A DNA stretch of 64,000 bases from Alistipes sp. (lineage in GTDB: Bacteria > Bacteroidota > Bacteroidia > Bacteroidales > Rikenellaceae), in contig JAFQHI010000004.1 in NCBI GenBank assembly GCA_017398045.1, positions 1-64,000 of the forward strand, written 5' to 3'. Made by a program: the position numbers and the translations under genes. This document shows positions 1 to 9,344 of the stretch, piece after piece. The notes beneath the pieces are model-generated. The model was not told where the DNA came from, did no database searches, and worked only from the letters and a program-made list of their open reading frames with translations. Each line of letters starts with the position of its first letter. Position 1 is the first letter of the stretch.

Positions 1-68
1 AATATATCTAAAATGTAGTTCAGATACTTATAAAAAACTATCGAAATAATTCCTCGACAGCCTGTTTT

Positions 69-132
69 AGGTCTCCTTTTTGACTATTAAGTAATTTTAC
101 CCCCTCTCGCAGGTCTCTTTTTGACCATTAAG
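69..132. repeat. Imperfect direct repeat pair near left edge
   Basis: Two near-identical 22-23 base copies sit at 69-91 and 111-132, both of the form AGGTCTC(C)TTTTTGAC-ATTAAG, about 42 bases apart. The stretch 1-142 carries no gene that I can support. Any neighbour to the left is outside the window. Confidence 0.5.
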
Positions 133-142
133 CCAAAAAAAC

Positions 143-619
143 TTAATTGCGTTTTCCTGTCAGCTCGTCGAGCAGGTTTTGACACCCCTCCTCCAGCAGG
201 TCAAGGACAATTTCAAAGCCCTCACGACCCTCGTAGTAGGGGTCGGGAACGTAGTGATAACGCGACGAGGTGAAGAACTCGCGCATTCGATAAATTTTAT
301 GGGCCGCCTCCCGCGAGGGAGCCAACCGATGGACATCTTCGTAGTTGTAGTCGTCCATGACGATAATGCGGTCGAAACGCTCGAAATCCGCCTCGCGGAT
401 TTGGCGGGCGCGATGTGTCAGCTCGATGCCGCGTGCCGAGGCGGCTCGTCGCATTCGCGGGTCGGAGAGTTCGCCCGTATGGCCGGCATAGGTACCTGCC
501 GAATCGACCTCAATAAGGTCGGTCACTCCTCGACGGATGATAAGGTCGCGCAAAATACCCTCGGCCGCCGGCGACCGACAGATGTTTCCCAGACAGACAA
601 ACAAGATGCGTTGCTTCAT
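143..619 (-). CDS. Low-molecular-weight protein-tyrosine phosphatase
   Basis: The 158-residue protein has the full signature of the low-molecular-weight phosphatase family. The CX5R phosphate loop lies at Cys9-Arg15 (CLGNICRSP), and the general acid Asp126 is in VPDPYYEG close to the C-terminus. Family members remove phosphate from tyrosine residues (in bacteria often on exopolysaccharide kinases) or act as arsenate-reductase-like enzymes; the real substrate cannot be told here. Length is normal for the family. It is cytosolic, with no signal peptide. It lies downstream of the PorV/PorQ-like gene on the same strand, separated by a 99-base pyrimidine tract, so cotranscription is possible but not shown. 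Confidence 0.95.
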   Translation of the reverse strand: MKQRILFVCLGNICRSPAAEGILRDLIIRRGVTDLIEVDSAGTYAGHTGELSDPRMRRAASARGIELTHRARQIREADFERFDRIIVMDDYNYEDVHRLAPSREAAHKIYRMREFFTSSRYHYVPDPYYEGREGFEIVLDLLEEGCQNLLDELTGKRN

Positions 620-633
620 ATATAACTTTTCTC

Positions 634-720
634 TTCGCTCTCGCTAAAATTAACTCTTTGTCCCTCTTTGCTCTTCAAAATCGCTCTATCCTCTTCCCTC
701 TTTCCTCTCTCCTCTTTTTT
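634..720. repeat. Intergenic pyrimidine tract (CTCTTTCCTC type)
   Basis: This low-complexity tract is built from degenerate CTCTTTCCTCTTCGCTC units between the phosphatase and the PorV/PorQ-like gene. The same unit, in either orientation, recurs at about 28320-28387, 32920-33045, 33125-33157 and 43418-43455. Confidence 0.6.
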
Positions 721-1597
721 AGAAGTCCAGTCCGAAACTGATGCTGTAAGTATTGCGCAGCAACGACTCCTTTTCGGCAATGAGGTAGGCGAAATCGACG
801 CGGATGTGCAAGATGCGGATACCGGCACCGAGCGAGAAAAACGAGGGGTAGTAATCCTTTCTTTCGCCAACGTGATATCCTGCACGCAACTGAATGAGTT
901 GCATGAGGTTATACTCGGCACCTAAAGCAGCTTGGAAGCCACGAACATCCGACGGTGTGAAGTAATAACCGAGGTCTGCACCCACGGTCAGCTGGTGCTG
1001 GTCCGAGAAGAAGGTTTCGAGGGCGGCACCCGCCTTTACCTCCATCGGCAGCTCCAATTCCGAATGACCGAGAAAGCCTCCCAGGTTCGAGAGTTTGGCA
1101 CCCAGGCGCAGGGTGGAGTAGTGTTTCCAATCGGTCAGTGGTTGCACGTAGGCGGCCGCCAAATCCACGGCCAACGCCTCTGATTTCTCCTCATAGCGTT
1201 TGAGCATCAAATAGCGACCCGTTACGGCCAGCGAGGTGCGCTCGCCCAGACGACGGCCATAGCCCACATCGAGGGCCGAATCGTTGTTGCCCTTCTCGCG
1301 CAGGTATTGTCGCCAGCCGAGTTGCAGCGTGTTGTTCGGGTTGAATCGCCAATAGCCCGAAATGCCGTAGTAGTCGAAATCGGCCTGCCCGTAGTAGGAG
1401 GTCGATAGTTTAGCCGGAAAGAGCGAGAAGGAGGCCATTGCCGCGTTGTTGAACAGCGCGTGGGCATCCGATGTGGAGGTCATCGATACACCGCCCATAC
1501 CGAGCGTTTGGGCGTCGATGGTCGGCAGAGCCGACTCTTGTGCCTCGACCAGGGTGAAGGTTGCGAGGGCAAAAAGGGTCAAAAGCATACGTTTCAT
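719..1597 (-). CDS. PorV/PorQ family outer membrane beta-barrel protein
   Basis: The 292-residue protein begins with a clear signal peptide (MKRMLLTLFALATFTLVEAQ). The N-terminal stretch DAQTLGMGGVSMTST-DAHALFNNAA is the hallmark of the PorV/PorQ family (FadL-like barrels). The rest alternates aromatic and polar residues and ends in a barrel-closing Phe (SFGLDF). In Porphyromonas, PorV and PorQ assist type IX secretion, but many homologues in gut Bacteroidales stand alone and have no proven role; no other secretion gene is in this window. The start is fixed by a TATCTTTG promoter box only five bases upstream, which implies an almost leaderless mRNA. Confidence 0.8.
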   Translation of the reverse strand: MKRMLLTLFALATFTLVEAQESALPTIDAQTLGMGGVSMTSTSDAHALFNNAAMASFSLFPAKLSTSYYGQADFDYYGISGYWRFNPNNTLQLGWRQYLREKGNNDSALDVGYGRRLGERTSLAVTGRYLMLKRYEEKSEALAVDLAAAYVQPLTDWKHYSTLRLGAKLSNLGGFLGHSELELPMEVKAGAALETFFSDQHQLTVGADLGYYFTPSDVRGFQAALGAEYNLMQLIQLRAGYHVGERKDYYPSFFSLGAGIRILHIRVDFAYLIAEKESLLRNTYSISFGLDF

Positions 1598-1602
1598 GCT
1601 TA

Positions 1603-1610
1603 CAAAGATA
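1603..1610 (-). promoter_or_regulatory. Promoter -7 box (TATCTTTG) of PorV/PorQ-like gene
   Basis: A perfect TAnnTTTG box on the minus strand ends five bases before the ATG at 1597. With usual spacing the transcript would start at or one to two bases before the start codon. No clear -33 TTTG is visible. Confidence 0.6.
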
Positions 1611-1697
1611 GTAAAAAGCGGGCCATAAAATAAGAAGTGTGTAATCTTTGTCGAAAAAAATCCCCCGTTTTCGCATCTTTCTTTCCTTTTTAGGTTG

Positions 1698-1705
1698 TAT
1701 CTTTG
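1698..1705 (+). promoter_or_regulatory. Promoter -7 box (TATCTTTG) of glyA
   Basis: A perfect TAnnTTTG box lies 41 bases before the glyA ATG. No convincing -33 TTG is seen at the expected distance. Confidence 0.6.
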
Positions 1706-1746
1706 GCTTCAGAAAAAGAAAAAACACAAAATAATAACCACACATC

Positions 1747-3027
1747 ATGAAAAAAGACGCAGTTGTTTTTGAGTTGATTGAACGCGAGCGCAACCGCCAG
1801 ATGCATGGCATCGAGCTGATTGCCTCGGAGAACTTCGTGAGCGACGAGGTGATGCAGGCCATGGGTTCGGTTCTGACGAATAAGTATGCCGAGGGCTATC
1901 CCGCTGCCCGCTACTACGGTGGCTGCGAGGTGGTTGACGAGGTGGAGAAGCTGGCCATCGAGCGCATCTCGAAACTCTATGGTGCGGAGTACGCCAACGT
2001 ACAGCCCCACTCGGGCGCACAAGCCAACATGGCCGTATTCTTTGCCGTGATGCAGCCCGGTGACACTTTCCTCGGGTTGGATTTGGCACATGGCGGACAC
2101 CTCTCGCACGGTTCGCTGGTGAACTTCTCGGGTAAATATTTCAAGGCTGTCGGCTATCAGCTCGACGAGGCCACTGGTATGGTGGACTACGACCGCATGG
2201 AGGCCCTCGCCATGGAGCATAAGCCAAAACTCATCGTCGGTGGTGCTTCGGCCTATTCGCGCGAGTGGGACTACAAGCGTATGCGTGAGATTGCCGACAA
2301 GGTAGGCGCACTGCTCATGATTGATATGGCTCACACGGCCGGTCTGATTGCTGCCGGTCTCTTGGAGAACCCCGTCAAGTATGCCCACATCGTTACCTCG
2401 ACGACGCACAAGACCCTGCGCGGTCCGCGTGGCGGTATCATCCTTATGGGCAAGGATTTCGATAATCCGTGGGGGTTGACTACGCCGAAGGGTGTCGTAA
2501 AGAAGATGTCGCAGATTCTGAACTCGGCCGTCTTCCCCGGTATTCAGGGTGGTCCGCTCGAGCATGTGATTGCCGCCAAGGCCGTGGCGTTTGGCGAGGC
2601 CCTCGACCCCTCGTATGTGGAGTACCAGAAGCAGGTGCAGAAGAATGCCAAGGCAATGGCCGAGGCCTTCGTGAAGCGTGGCTATAAGATTGTTTCGGGC
2701 GGCACGGACAACCACCTGATGCTGGTTGATTTGCGCACGAAGTTCCCCGAACTGACGGGTAAGTTGGCCGAGAAGTGCTTGGTAGCCGCCGATATCACGA
2801 CCAATAAGAATATGGTACCGTTTGACAGCCGTTCGGCCTTCCAGACTTCGGGTCTTCGTTTCGGTACGCCCGCCATTACGACGCGCGGTGTGAAGGAGGA
2901 CAAGATGGACTACATCGTCGAGCTGATTGACCGCGTGCTGCACGACCCCGAAAACGAGGAGAATATTGCAGCCGTGCGCAAGGATGTCAATGCCATGATG
3001 GAGAACTATCCGCTCTTCGCGTGGTAA
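1747..3027 (+). CDS. glyA: Serine hydroxymethyltransferase
   Basis: This cytosolic PLP enzyme interconverts serine and glycine while charging tetrahydrofolate with a one-carbon unit. The 426-residue product has the family's N-terminal signature ([14 protein letters not shown]), the substrate-binding [13 protein letters not shown], and the PLP lysine Lys222 in [13 protein letters not shown]. Length is typical of bacterial GlyA. It is a single-gene unit: its own promoter lies upstream, and a strong bidirectional hairpin separates it from the convergent GH3 gene. Confidence 0.98.
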   Translation: MKKDAVVFELIERERNRQMHGIELIASENFVSDEVMQAMGSVLTNKYAEGYPAARYYGGCEVVDEVEKLAIERISKLYGAEYANVQPHSGAQANMAVFFAVMQPGDTFLGLDLAHGGHLSHGSLVNFSGKYFKAVGYQLDEATGMVDYDRMEALAMEHKPKLIVGGASAYSREWDYKRMREIADKVGALLMIDMAHTAGLIAAGLLENPVKYAHIVTSTTHKTLRGPRGGIILMGKDFDNPWGLTTPKGVVKKMSQILNSAVFPGIQGGPLEHVIAAKAVAFGEALDPSYVEYQKQVQKNAKAMAEAFVKRGYKIVSGGTDNHLMLVDLRTKFPELTGKLAEKCLVAADITTNKNMVPFDSRSAFQTSGLRFGTPAITTRGVKEDKMDYIVELIDRVLHDPENEENIAAVRKDVNAMMENYPLFAW

Positions 3028-3055
3028 ACAGGCGCGTTGCACGCGAACAAGAAAA

Positions 3056-3080
3056 AGCGAGAAGAGTCACTCTTCTCGCT
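3056..3080. terminator. Bidirectional terminator between glyA and GH3 gene
   Basis: The 12-base arm AGCGAGAAGAGT and its reverse complement are separated by one base, with A-runs on the left and T-runs on the right. The hairpin can therefore end transcripts from both sides. Confidence 0.8.
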
Positions 3081-3083
3081 TTT

Positions 3084-5450
3084 CTATTCAACTACCTCGA
3101 ATGAACCCGTGAGCCGAATATCCTGCGACGAGGAGCCGACCATCACCTCGAATCGTCCGGGTTCAACCACAAAACGATTCTCGCGGTTCCACAATCCCAA
3201 ATCCTGCTTATCGAGGCGGAATGTCACGCACTGCGACTCATTCGGGCGGAGGGTGATGCGCTCAAAACCGCGCAAGACCTTCGTGTAGGTCGTCACCGAG
3301 CTATAGCAATCGTTCAGATAGAGCTGCACCACCTCGTCGCCCGTTCGGTCACCCGTATTGGTGATGGTACAACGAATCTCCAATTTCTCTTTAGGGCCAA
3401 TCTTTGCTTTGGAAATCCGGAGGTCGTCGTAACGGAATGTCGTGTAGCTTAATCCAAACCCGAAGGGGTAGAGCGCACCCGAAATAGAGCTTTCGGACGG
3501 CACATCAACCCCCGGTTTGAAGGGGAAGGCGTAGGGGAGTTGTCCCACCGTTTTAGGGAAGGTGACGGGCAGTTTACCGCCCGGATTGTAGTCGCCAAAG
3601 AGCGTTTCGGCCACGGCAAGTCCCATCTTCTCGCCCGGGAACCAGGCGTGCAGAATAGCCGGCGCGTGTGCCTGGGCATAGTTTATCGTGGCGGCACGAC
3701 CATCCACCATCACCAGCACCGTAGGTCGTCCGGTCTTAAGTACCGCCTTCAACAGCTCCTCTTGTCGCCCGGGAAGTCGCAAATCGGTGCGCGAACGACT
3801 TTCACGCACGGTACGCTCCGAGCCGCCCAAGACCAATACCACCACTTCGGAGGCTTGGGCAACCTCCACGGCTTCGTACAACAATCGCTCCTCGTCGCTC
3901 GTCATGGTGTACTCCATGATTTCGCTCATCGGGAAGTGCGGATCGACAATCTCGCACCCCTTGGCGTAGCGAATTTCGGTATTGGGAAGATATTGTCGCA
4001 GCCCCTCAAGAATCGTTATGATGGGCGGATTGGCCGGACCATAGCGGCAAATCAACTCCTTCACCTCGTCGGCATTGGGTCCGATGACGGCCAACGACGC
4101 AATCGTTTTATCGAGCGGCAGGAGATCCCCTTCGTTTTTGAGCAGGACGAGCGACTGCCGTGCCGCCTCAAGCGAGAGGGCCTGATGCGTTTCGCAATGG
4201 ACCAAGCGGTCGGCCTTCTCGGGGTCGCCCACATAGGGATTATCAAAGAGTCCGAGTTCAAATTTCACGCGCAGGATATCGCGCACGCGGTCGTCGATGG
4301 TCTGCTCCGCAACCAACCCCTCCTGCACGGCACGCCGCAAGGGAAGGACAAAATCGGTCGGTGGGGTAAAGTTGGTGCGGATGTTCAACCCCGCATTGAC
4401 CGCCTCGGCCACCATCTCCTCGTCGCGCTCGACGATGCGGTGCTTGGTTTTGATAAACTCCACCGCTTCGCTGTCCGACACCACATAGCCGCGAAAACCC
4501 CATCGTTCGCGCAACAGCTCGGTCAGAAAGTAGCGACTGCCCGTAATCGGGATGCCGTCATAATCGTTGTAGGAACTCATCACGCCCTTGGCTCCGGCCT
4601 CCTCGAAGGCCACACGGAAGGGTTCGAGATAGAGCGTGTGCATCTCGCGGGGAGCCACCTTCGGGTCGGTGCGTGTGTCGCCATCGCGCCCTCCGACCGG
4701 AATACTATAGACGCCAAAATGCTTCGGCGTGGAGACCACACCGCCACGTTGCAGACCGAGAATCATTTCACGTCCCAGCTCCGACACCAGATAGGGGTCT
4801 TCGCCATAGCACTCCACCACGCGCCCCCAACGCGGGTCTTGCGCCAGATCGAGAATCGGTGAATAGATGTTCGTGTAACCCAGCGCACGCGCCTCGGCAG
4901 CCTCGACCGCGGCAATTTGTGCAATCAACTGCCGATTCCAACTTGCACCCTGCCCGCATTGTGCAGGAAACGAGGTAGCGCGGTCGTGACAAAGGCCGCG
5001 AATACCCTCATTCGTAAAATCGACCGGAATACCCAGCCGTGTCTGCTCCACAAACCAGCGTTGCACGGCATGACGCGCCTCGACCGAGCGGGCGTAGGGG
5101 TAGGAGTAGGTCGAGCGGAATTTTCCGAGTCCGTTGTGTTGCTCGTCGATGTTGCCGATGCCATCCTTCCAGACCTCCTTTTTCCATGCATCGGTGGGCA
5201 GGGCATCCTTCAGCACGCGACCACTGCCATAGAGGGTTGCCATCTGGGCCGTCTTTTCGTCGAGGGTCATCTGTTGCAGGAGGTTCTCCACGCGCCGCTC
5301 GATGGGTTGTCGGCTGTCTTCGTAGATGTCCCGACGGCCGTTTTTATTCAGGTCAATCCAGCCGTTGTGGTATATATCAGTTGTGGTGGGTTGTGCCTCG
5401 ACAGTCCCCACCGCGCAGACCAGCAGGCAAAGCAGCAAAAAGTGTTTCAT
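3084..5450 (-). CDS. Glycoside hydrolase family 3 (beta-glucosidase/xylosidase type)
   Basis: The 788-residue secreted enzyme has a signal peptide (residues 1-19, cut near VEAQ). The GH3 N-terminal TIM barrel shows DPRWGR at 205-210 and the K243-H244-F245 substrate site. The catalytic nucleophile is Asp326 in GYVVSDSEAV. An alpha/beta sandwich follows, then a fibronectin III-like domain at the C-terminus. Such enzymes release terminal beta-linked sugars in the periplasm; specificity cannot be read from sequence alone. It has its own promoter (5473-5502) and sits alone, not in a polysaccharide utilisation locus. Confidence 0.93.
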   Translation of the reverse strand: MKHFLLLCLLVCAVGTVEAQPTTTDIYHNGWIDLNKNGRRDIYEDSRQPIERRVENLLQQMTLDEKTAQMATLYGSGRVLKDALPTDAWKKEVWKDGIGNIDEQHNGLGKFRSTYSYPYARSVEARHAVQRWFVEQTRLGIPVDFTNEGIRGLCHDRATSFPAQCGQGASWNRQLIAQIAAVEAAEARALGYTNIYSPILDLAQDPRWGRVVECYGEDPYLVSELGREMILGLQRGGVVSTPKHFGVYSIPVGGRDGDTRTDPKVAPREMHTLYLEPFRVAFEEAGAKGVMSSYNDYDGIPITGSRYFLTELLRERWGFRGYVVSDSEAVEFIKTKHRIVERDEEMVAEAVNAGLNIRTNFTPPTDFVLPLRRAVQEGLVAEQTIDDRVRDILRVKFELGLFDNPYVGDPEKADRLVHCETHQALSLEAARQSLVLLKNEGDLLPLDKTIASLAVIGPNADEVKELICRYGPANPPIITILEGLRQYLPNTEIRYAKGCEIVDPHFPMSEIMEYTMTSDEERLLYEAVEVAQASEVVVLVLGGSERTVRESRSRTDLRLPGRQEELLKAVLKTGRPTVLVMVDGRAATINYAQAHAPAILHAWFPGEKMGLAVAETLFGDYNPGGKLPVTFPKTVGQLPYAFPFKPGVDVPSESSISGALYPFGFGLSYTTFRYDDLRISKAKIGPKEKLEIRCTITNTGDRTGDEVVQLYLNDCYSSVTTYTKVLRGFERITLRPNESQCVTFRLDKQDLGLWNRENRFVVEPGRFEVMVGSSSQDIRLTGSFEVVE

Positions 5451-5472
5451 CGGAGTTTGGATTCTGTTTCTA

Positions 5473-5502
5473 CAAATGTACGAAAAAAGAGCGAAAAGAC
5501 AA
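5473..5502 (-). promoter_or_regulatory. Bacteroidetes-type promoter of GH3 gene
   Basis: The -7 box TACATTTG (5480-5473) and a -33 TTG (5502-5500) are 19 bases apart on the minus strand. The -33 element falls within the stem of the M20 peptidase terminator. Confidence 0.65.
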
Positions 5503-5518
5503 GGCTGTCTCTTCGCTC
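5489..5518 (-). terminator. Terminator of glmM-M20 operon
   Basis: On the minus strand GAGCGAAGAGACA pairs with TGTCTTTTCGCTC (one wobble or mismatch) around a four-base loop, followed by six T. Confidence 0.8.
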
Positions 5519-5541
5519 TTCGGCTGTTCGGCTCTAAAATG

Positions 5542-6900
5542 TTAGGCGAAATACTTATAGAAATAAGGTATCGTCTCTACGCCCTTGTAGAATTGGTTCA
5601 GCCCGTAGCTCTCGTTGGGCGAGTGGATAGCATCCTCTTGCAGACCAAAACCGATGAGCAACGATTTGATGCCGAGGATGGCCTCAAAACCGCTGATGAT
5701 GGGAATCGAACCGCCCGAATAGAAGGGGAGGGGCTTTTTGCCGAAGGTGGTCAGGATGGCCTTCTCGGCGGCTTTATAGGCCGGCATATCGGTGGGTGCC
5801 ACATAGGGCTGGCCTCCGTGCAGCGACTTAACGGTCACCTTCACGCTCTTCGGCGCGATGGCCTTGAAGTGCTTTTCGAAGAGTTTGGCAATCTCCTTGT
5901 GGTCCTGATTCGGCACGAGGCGCATCGAAATTTTGGCCGAGGCCTTCGAGGGAATCACCGTCTTGGTGCCTTCGCCCGTGTAACCGCCCCAGATACCGTT
6001 CACATCGAGCGAGGGACGTACACCCGTGCGCTCGATGGTCGTATAGCCGGCCTCGCCCTCCACGTCGCCAATCTCCAACGCCTTCTTGTATTTGCGCAGG
6101 CAGAAGGGGGCTTTGTTGAAGGCCTTGCGCTCGGCCGGAGTCAGCTCGCGCACCTTGTCATAGAAGCCCGGGATCGTTACACGACCCTCGTCGTCGATGA
6201 GCTGATTGACCAGACGTGCCAATACGTTGGCCGGATTGGCCACCGCGCCACCAAACAGACCCGAGTGCAGGTCTTTGTTCGGTCCCGTCACCTCCACCTC
6301 CATGTAGGCCAGACCACGCAGACCGCAGGTAATCGAGGGCTGCTCCATCGAAATCATCGAGGTGTCCGATACGAGGATGATGTCGGCTTTCAAAAGTTTC
6401 TTATTCTTTGCACAGAAACCGTAGAGGCTGGGCGAACCAATCTCCTCCTCGCCCTCCAACATAAATTTCACGTTGCAGGGGAGTGAATCCGTGGCACACA
6501 ACGCCTCAAAGGCCTTGGCGTGCATAAAGAGCTGGCCCTTATCGTCATCCGCGCCACGCCCCCAGATGCGACCATCCTTTACGACCGGCTCGAAAGGCTC
6601 GGTGCGCCACTCCTCCTTCGGGTCAACGGGCATCACGTCGTAGTGGCCATACACCAAAACAGTCTTGGCCTTCGGGTCGATGATTTTCTCGGCATAGACG
6701 ACGGGGTTGCCCTCCGTGGGCATCACCTCGGCACGGTCGGCACCCGATTTAACGAGCGAGGCGGCCAGCCACTCGGCACAACGCACCATGTCGGGCTTGT
6801 GGGCGGCAATCGCACTGATTGAGGGGATGCGCAACAACTCGAACAACTCCTCCAAAAAGCGGTCCTTGTTGGCTTCAATATAGGCTTGTACTTTTTCCAT
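5542..6900 (-). CDS. M20 family dipeptidase (zinc metallopeptidase)
   Basis: This 452-residue cytosolic M20 peptidase has metal-binding motifs GHYDVMPVD, GRGADDDKGQ and EGEEEIGSPS (catalytic Glu), plus an inserted dimerisation domain with HSGLFGG. It matches the dipeptidase branch that includes carnosinase-like enzymes. I start it at the ATG at 6900 (MEKVQAYIEANKD); a longer reading frame runs upstream into glmM but its extra residues do not look like protein family sequence. The gene follows glmM by 14 bases, so the two form an operon that ends in a clear terminator. Confidence 0.93.
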   Translation of the reverse strand: MEKVQAYIEANKDRFLEELFELLRIPSISAIAAHKPDMVRCAEWLAASLVKSGADRAEVMPTEGNPVVYAEKIIDPKAKTVLVYGHYDVMPVDPKEEWRTEPFEPVVKDGRIWGRGADDDKGQLFMHAKAFEALCATDSLPCNVKFMLEGEEEIGSPSLYGFCAKNKKLLKADIILVSDTSMISMEQPSITCGLRGLAYMEVEVTGPNKDLHSGLFGGAVANPANVLARLVNQLIDDEGRVTIPGFYDKVRELTPAERKAFNKAPFCLRKYKKALEIGDVEGEAGYTTIERTGVRPSLDVNGIWGGYTGEGTKTVIPSKASAKISMRLVPNQDHKEIAKLFEKHFKAIAPKSVKVTVKSLHGGQPYVAPTDMPAYKAAEKAILTTFGKKPLPFYSGGSIPIISGFEAILGIKSLLIGFGLQEDAIHSPNESYGLNQFYKGVETIPYFYKYFA

Positions 6901-6914
6901 ATAATATATGAGTT

Positions 6915-8306
6915 TTAGAGGTTGCAAATCGCTCTTAATTCGGCAATAAATCGCTCGGCCAACTGATCGGCCTCGGCTTGCGATTTTGCCTCCGTATAGA
7001 TGCGGATAATCGGCTCGGTGTTCGACTTGCGAAGGTGTACCCAATTCTCTTTGAAGTCGATTTTTACACCATCGATATCCGTTACATTTTCAGACGAGTA
7101 ACGCTCCTTCATCTCAACCAATACTTTATCCACGTCGATGGCCGGCGTAAGCTCGATTTTATTCTTCGACGCAAAGTAGGCGGGAAGCTCTGCCCGCAGC
7201 TCGGTCATCGTCTTGTTGAGACCGGCAAAATAGGTCAAAAAGAGGGCCACACCTACCAGCGCGTCGCGGCCATAATGCAGCTCGGGATAAATCACACCGC
7301 CATTGCCTTCACCGCCAATCACGGCACCCACCTCTTTCATCTTGGTCGTCACGTTCACTTCGCCCACAGCGGCGGCCGTGTAGCTGCCACCCAACGCCTC
7401 CGTCACATCGCGCAAAGCACGCGACGAGGAGAGGTTCGAAACCGTAGCACCGGCACCAAACTGCGAAAGGATGTATTTCGAGACGGCCACAAGCGTATAT
7501 TCCTCTCCAAACATAACGCCATTCTCCATGATGAAGGCCAAACGGTCCACATCGGGGTCAACCACCACACCCAGGTCGGCCTTCTCCTTCACGACAGCCG
7601 CACAAATCTCCGTCAGATTTTCGGCCAGCGGTTCGGGGTTGTGGGCAAACTCGCCCGTCGGGTCGCAATTCAGCTCCACGACCTCGCACCCCAACTCGCG
7701 CAGCAGAGCGGGAATTACCACGCCACCCACCGAATTGACGGCATCGACCACGACGCGGAATTTACGGGCCTTGACCGCCTCGACATCGACACCTTTGAGC
7801 GTCAGCACCTGGCGGATATGCTCCTCGTTGAAATCCGACGACTCCTCCATCTTGCCGATGTGGTCAATGGCGGGGTAGTTGTAAGCTATCTCTTCGGCCA
7901 TCTCCAGCACGCGCTTACCCTCCTTGTCCGAGAGAAACTCGCCTGCGCTGTTCAGCAACTTCAGGGCATTCCATTGGCGGGGGTTATGCGATGCGGTGAT
8001 GATGATACCGCCATCGGCCTGTTTGGTGATAACGGCCATCTCTGTACCCGGGGTGGTGCAGAGACCGACATCAATCACATCGGCTCCCGATGCCAGCAGT
8101 GTGCCGACAACCAGATTGCGAACCAGCTCACCCGAAAGACGGGCGTCGCGACCAACCACAATGCGGATGCGCTTTCCGGGGTTGCGCTCGGCAATCAGGC
8201 GGGTGTAAGCCGTGGTGAATTTTACCACATCAATCGGCGTAAGGTTTTCGCCTTGGGGGCCGCCGATGGTGCCTCGGATGCCCGAAATGGATTTGATAAG
8301 AGTCAT
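6915..8306 (-). CDS. glmM: Phosphoglucosamine mutase / phosphohexomutase
   Basis: The 463-residue enzyme belongs to the alpha-D-phosphohexomutase family. The phosphoserine loop is IIITASHNP with Ser106, metal is bound by DPDVDR, the sugar-binding loop is GGEGNGGVIYPE, and the C-terminal phosphate-binding loop is RKSNTEPIIRIYTEA. In Bacteroidetes such proteins serve as GlmM, making glucosamine-1-phosphate for peptidoglycan and LPS. A phosphomannomutase activity cannot be excluded. It is the first gene of an operon with the M20 dipeptidase. Confidence 0.88.
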   Translation of the reverse strand: MTLIKSISGIRGTIGGPQGENLTPIDVVKFTTAYTRLIAERNPGKRIRIVVGRDARLSGELVRNLVVGTLLASGADVIDVGLCTTPGTEMAVITKQADGGIIITASHNPRQWNALKLLNSAGEFLSDKEGKRVLEMAEEIAYNYPAIDHIGKMEESSDFNEEHIRQVLTLKGVDVEAVKARKFRVVVDAVNSVGGVVIPALLRELGCEVVELNCDPTGEFAHNPEPLAENLTEICAAVVKEKADLGVVVDPDVDRLAFIMENGVMFGEEYTLVAVSKYILSQFGAGATVSNLSSSRALRDVTEALGGSYTAAAVGEVNVTTKMKEVGAVIGGEGNGGVIYPELHYGRDALVGVALFLTYFAGLNKTMTELRAELPAYFASKNKIELTPAIDVDKVLVEMKERYSSENVTDIDGVKIDFKENWVHLRKSNTEPIIRIYTEAKSQAEADQLAERFIAELRAICNL

Positions 8307-8352
8307 ACGTTAGAATGTTTGATACTTATATAATATGATTTTTTTTGCTCGG

Positions 8353-8388
8353 TTTGTTTTGTTATTCGAGGTAAAATTAGTACTTTTA
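8353..8388 (+). promoter_or_regulatory. Putative promoter of nucleoside phosphorylase gene
   Basis: TTTG runs at 8353-8361 are followed about 20 bases later by TACTTTTA (8381-8388), one base off TAnnTTTG. The box covers a possible upstream ATG at 8388, which would be untranscribed, so translation should start at 8421. An opposing TAATTTTA (8379-8372) may serve glmM. Confidence 0.45.
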
Positions 8389-8420
8389 TGCCAAATATAA
8401 AAATAAAAAAACGACTAAAG

Positions 8421-9299
8421 ATGCGTACGATTCCCTCTTCCGAGTTGATTATCAACGATGACGGTTCGATTTTTCACCTCCATCTTCGCCCCGAGCAGCT
8501 GGCCGACACGGTGATTTTGGTGGGTGATCCGGGTCGCGTAGCGATGGTGTCGGAGTTCTTCGACGAAGTCGAATGTCGCGTTTCGAACCGCGAATTTAAC
8601 ACCGTGACGGGGCGTTACAAAGGAAAACGTATGACCGTTCTTTCGACCGGTATCGGCATCGGCAATATCGATATCTCGGTGACGGAGTTGGACGCATTGG
8701 CCAACATCGATTTTACGACGCGCCAGGTAAAACCCGAATTTCGCCAACTGACCCTCGTGCGACTCGGCACATCGGGTGCCATTCAGCCCGATATTAAGGT
8801 GGGCGAGGTGGTCTTTTCGCGTACATCGCTCGGCTTTGACGGCCTGCTGAACTACTATGCCGGCCGCAACGAGGTGTGTGATTTATCGCTCGAGGAGGCC
8901 TTTGTGGCGCATACGGGCTGGAATCCGCAGTTGCCGGCTCCCTATTTTATCGATGCCGATAAGCAACTCTTCGACCATTTTAAGGATGTGACGCGCGAAG
9001 GTATCACGATTGCCGCTCCGGGATTCTACGCACCGCAGGGGCGTTGGGTCAGACTGCAACCGCAGGATTTGAAGCTCAACGAAAAGGTCGAGTCGTTCGA
9101 CTTCGAGGGGCGCAAGATTACCAACTTCGAGATGGAGGGTTCGGCTCTGGCCGGCTTGGCTGCGTTGATGGGTCATCGCGCTGCGACCATCTGCACCATC
9201 ATCGCCCAGCGCATCGCCCTCGATGCCTGCACCGATTACAAGCCCTTCGTAAAGCGAATGATTCAAACGGCTCTCGATAAGTTGGCCACGCTGGATTAA
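8421..9299 (+). CDS. Nucleoside phosphorylase (uridine/purine phosphorylase family)
   Basis: The protein is a member of the NP-I phosphorylase family, which splits nucleosides with phosphate for base salvage. It shows the phosphate-binding GDPGRVAMV near the N-terminus, TGIGIGNIDISVTEL, the core LVRLGTSGAIQ, and the nucleoside-binding FEMEGSALAGLAALMG near the C-terminus. The sequence is closest in style to uridine phosphorylases, but base preference is not certain. I chose the ATG at 8421 (292 residues, MRTIPSSELI) over one at 8388 because the promoter box covers the latter. Confidence 0.9.
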   Translation: MRTIPSSELIINDDGSIFHLHLRPEQLADTVILVGDPGRVAMVSEFFDEVECRVSNREFNTVTGRYKGKRMTVLSTGIGIGNIDISVTELDALANIDFTTRQVKPEFRQLTLVRLGTSGAIQPDIKVGEVVFSRTSLGFDGLLNYYAGRNEVCDLSLEEAFVAHTGWNPQLPAPYFIDADKQLFDHFKDVTREGITIAAPGFYAPQGRWVRLQPQDLKLNEKVESFDFEGRKITNFEMEGSALAGLAALMGHRAATICTIIAQRIALDACTDYKPFVKRMIQTALDKLATLD

Positions 9300-9344
9300 G
9301 ACCAAAAAGCAAACAAAAGTATAACAAACAAAAATAGACAAACG

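Noticed and set aside
69-132. CRISPR-like array at the left edge
   Set aside because: Only two imperfect copies, short, with no further repeats and no cas gene.
8388-8420. Upstream ATG for the nucleoside phosphorylase
   Set aside because: It overlaps the putative -7 promoter box and would encode a Lys-rich extension unlike the family.
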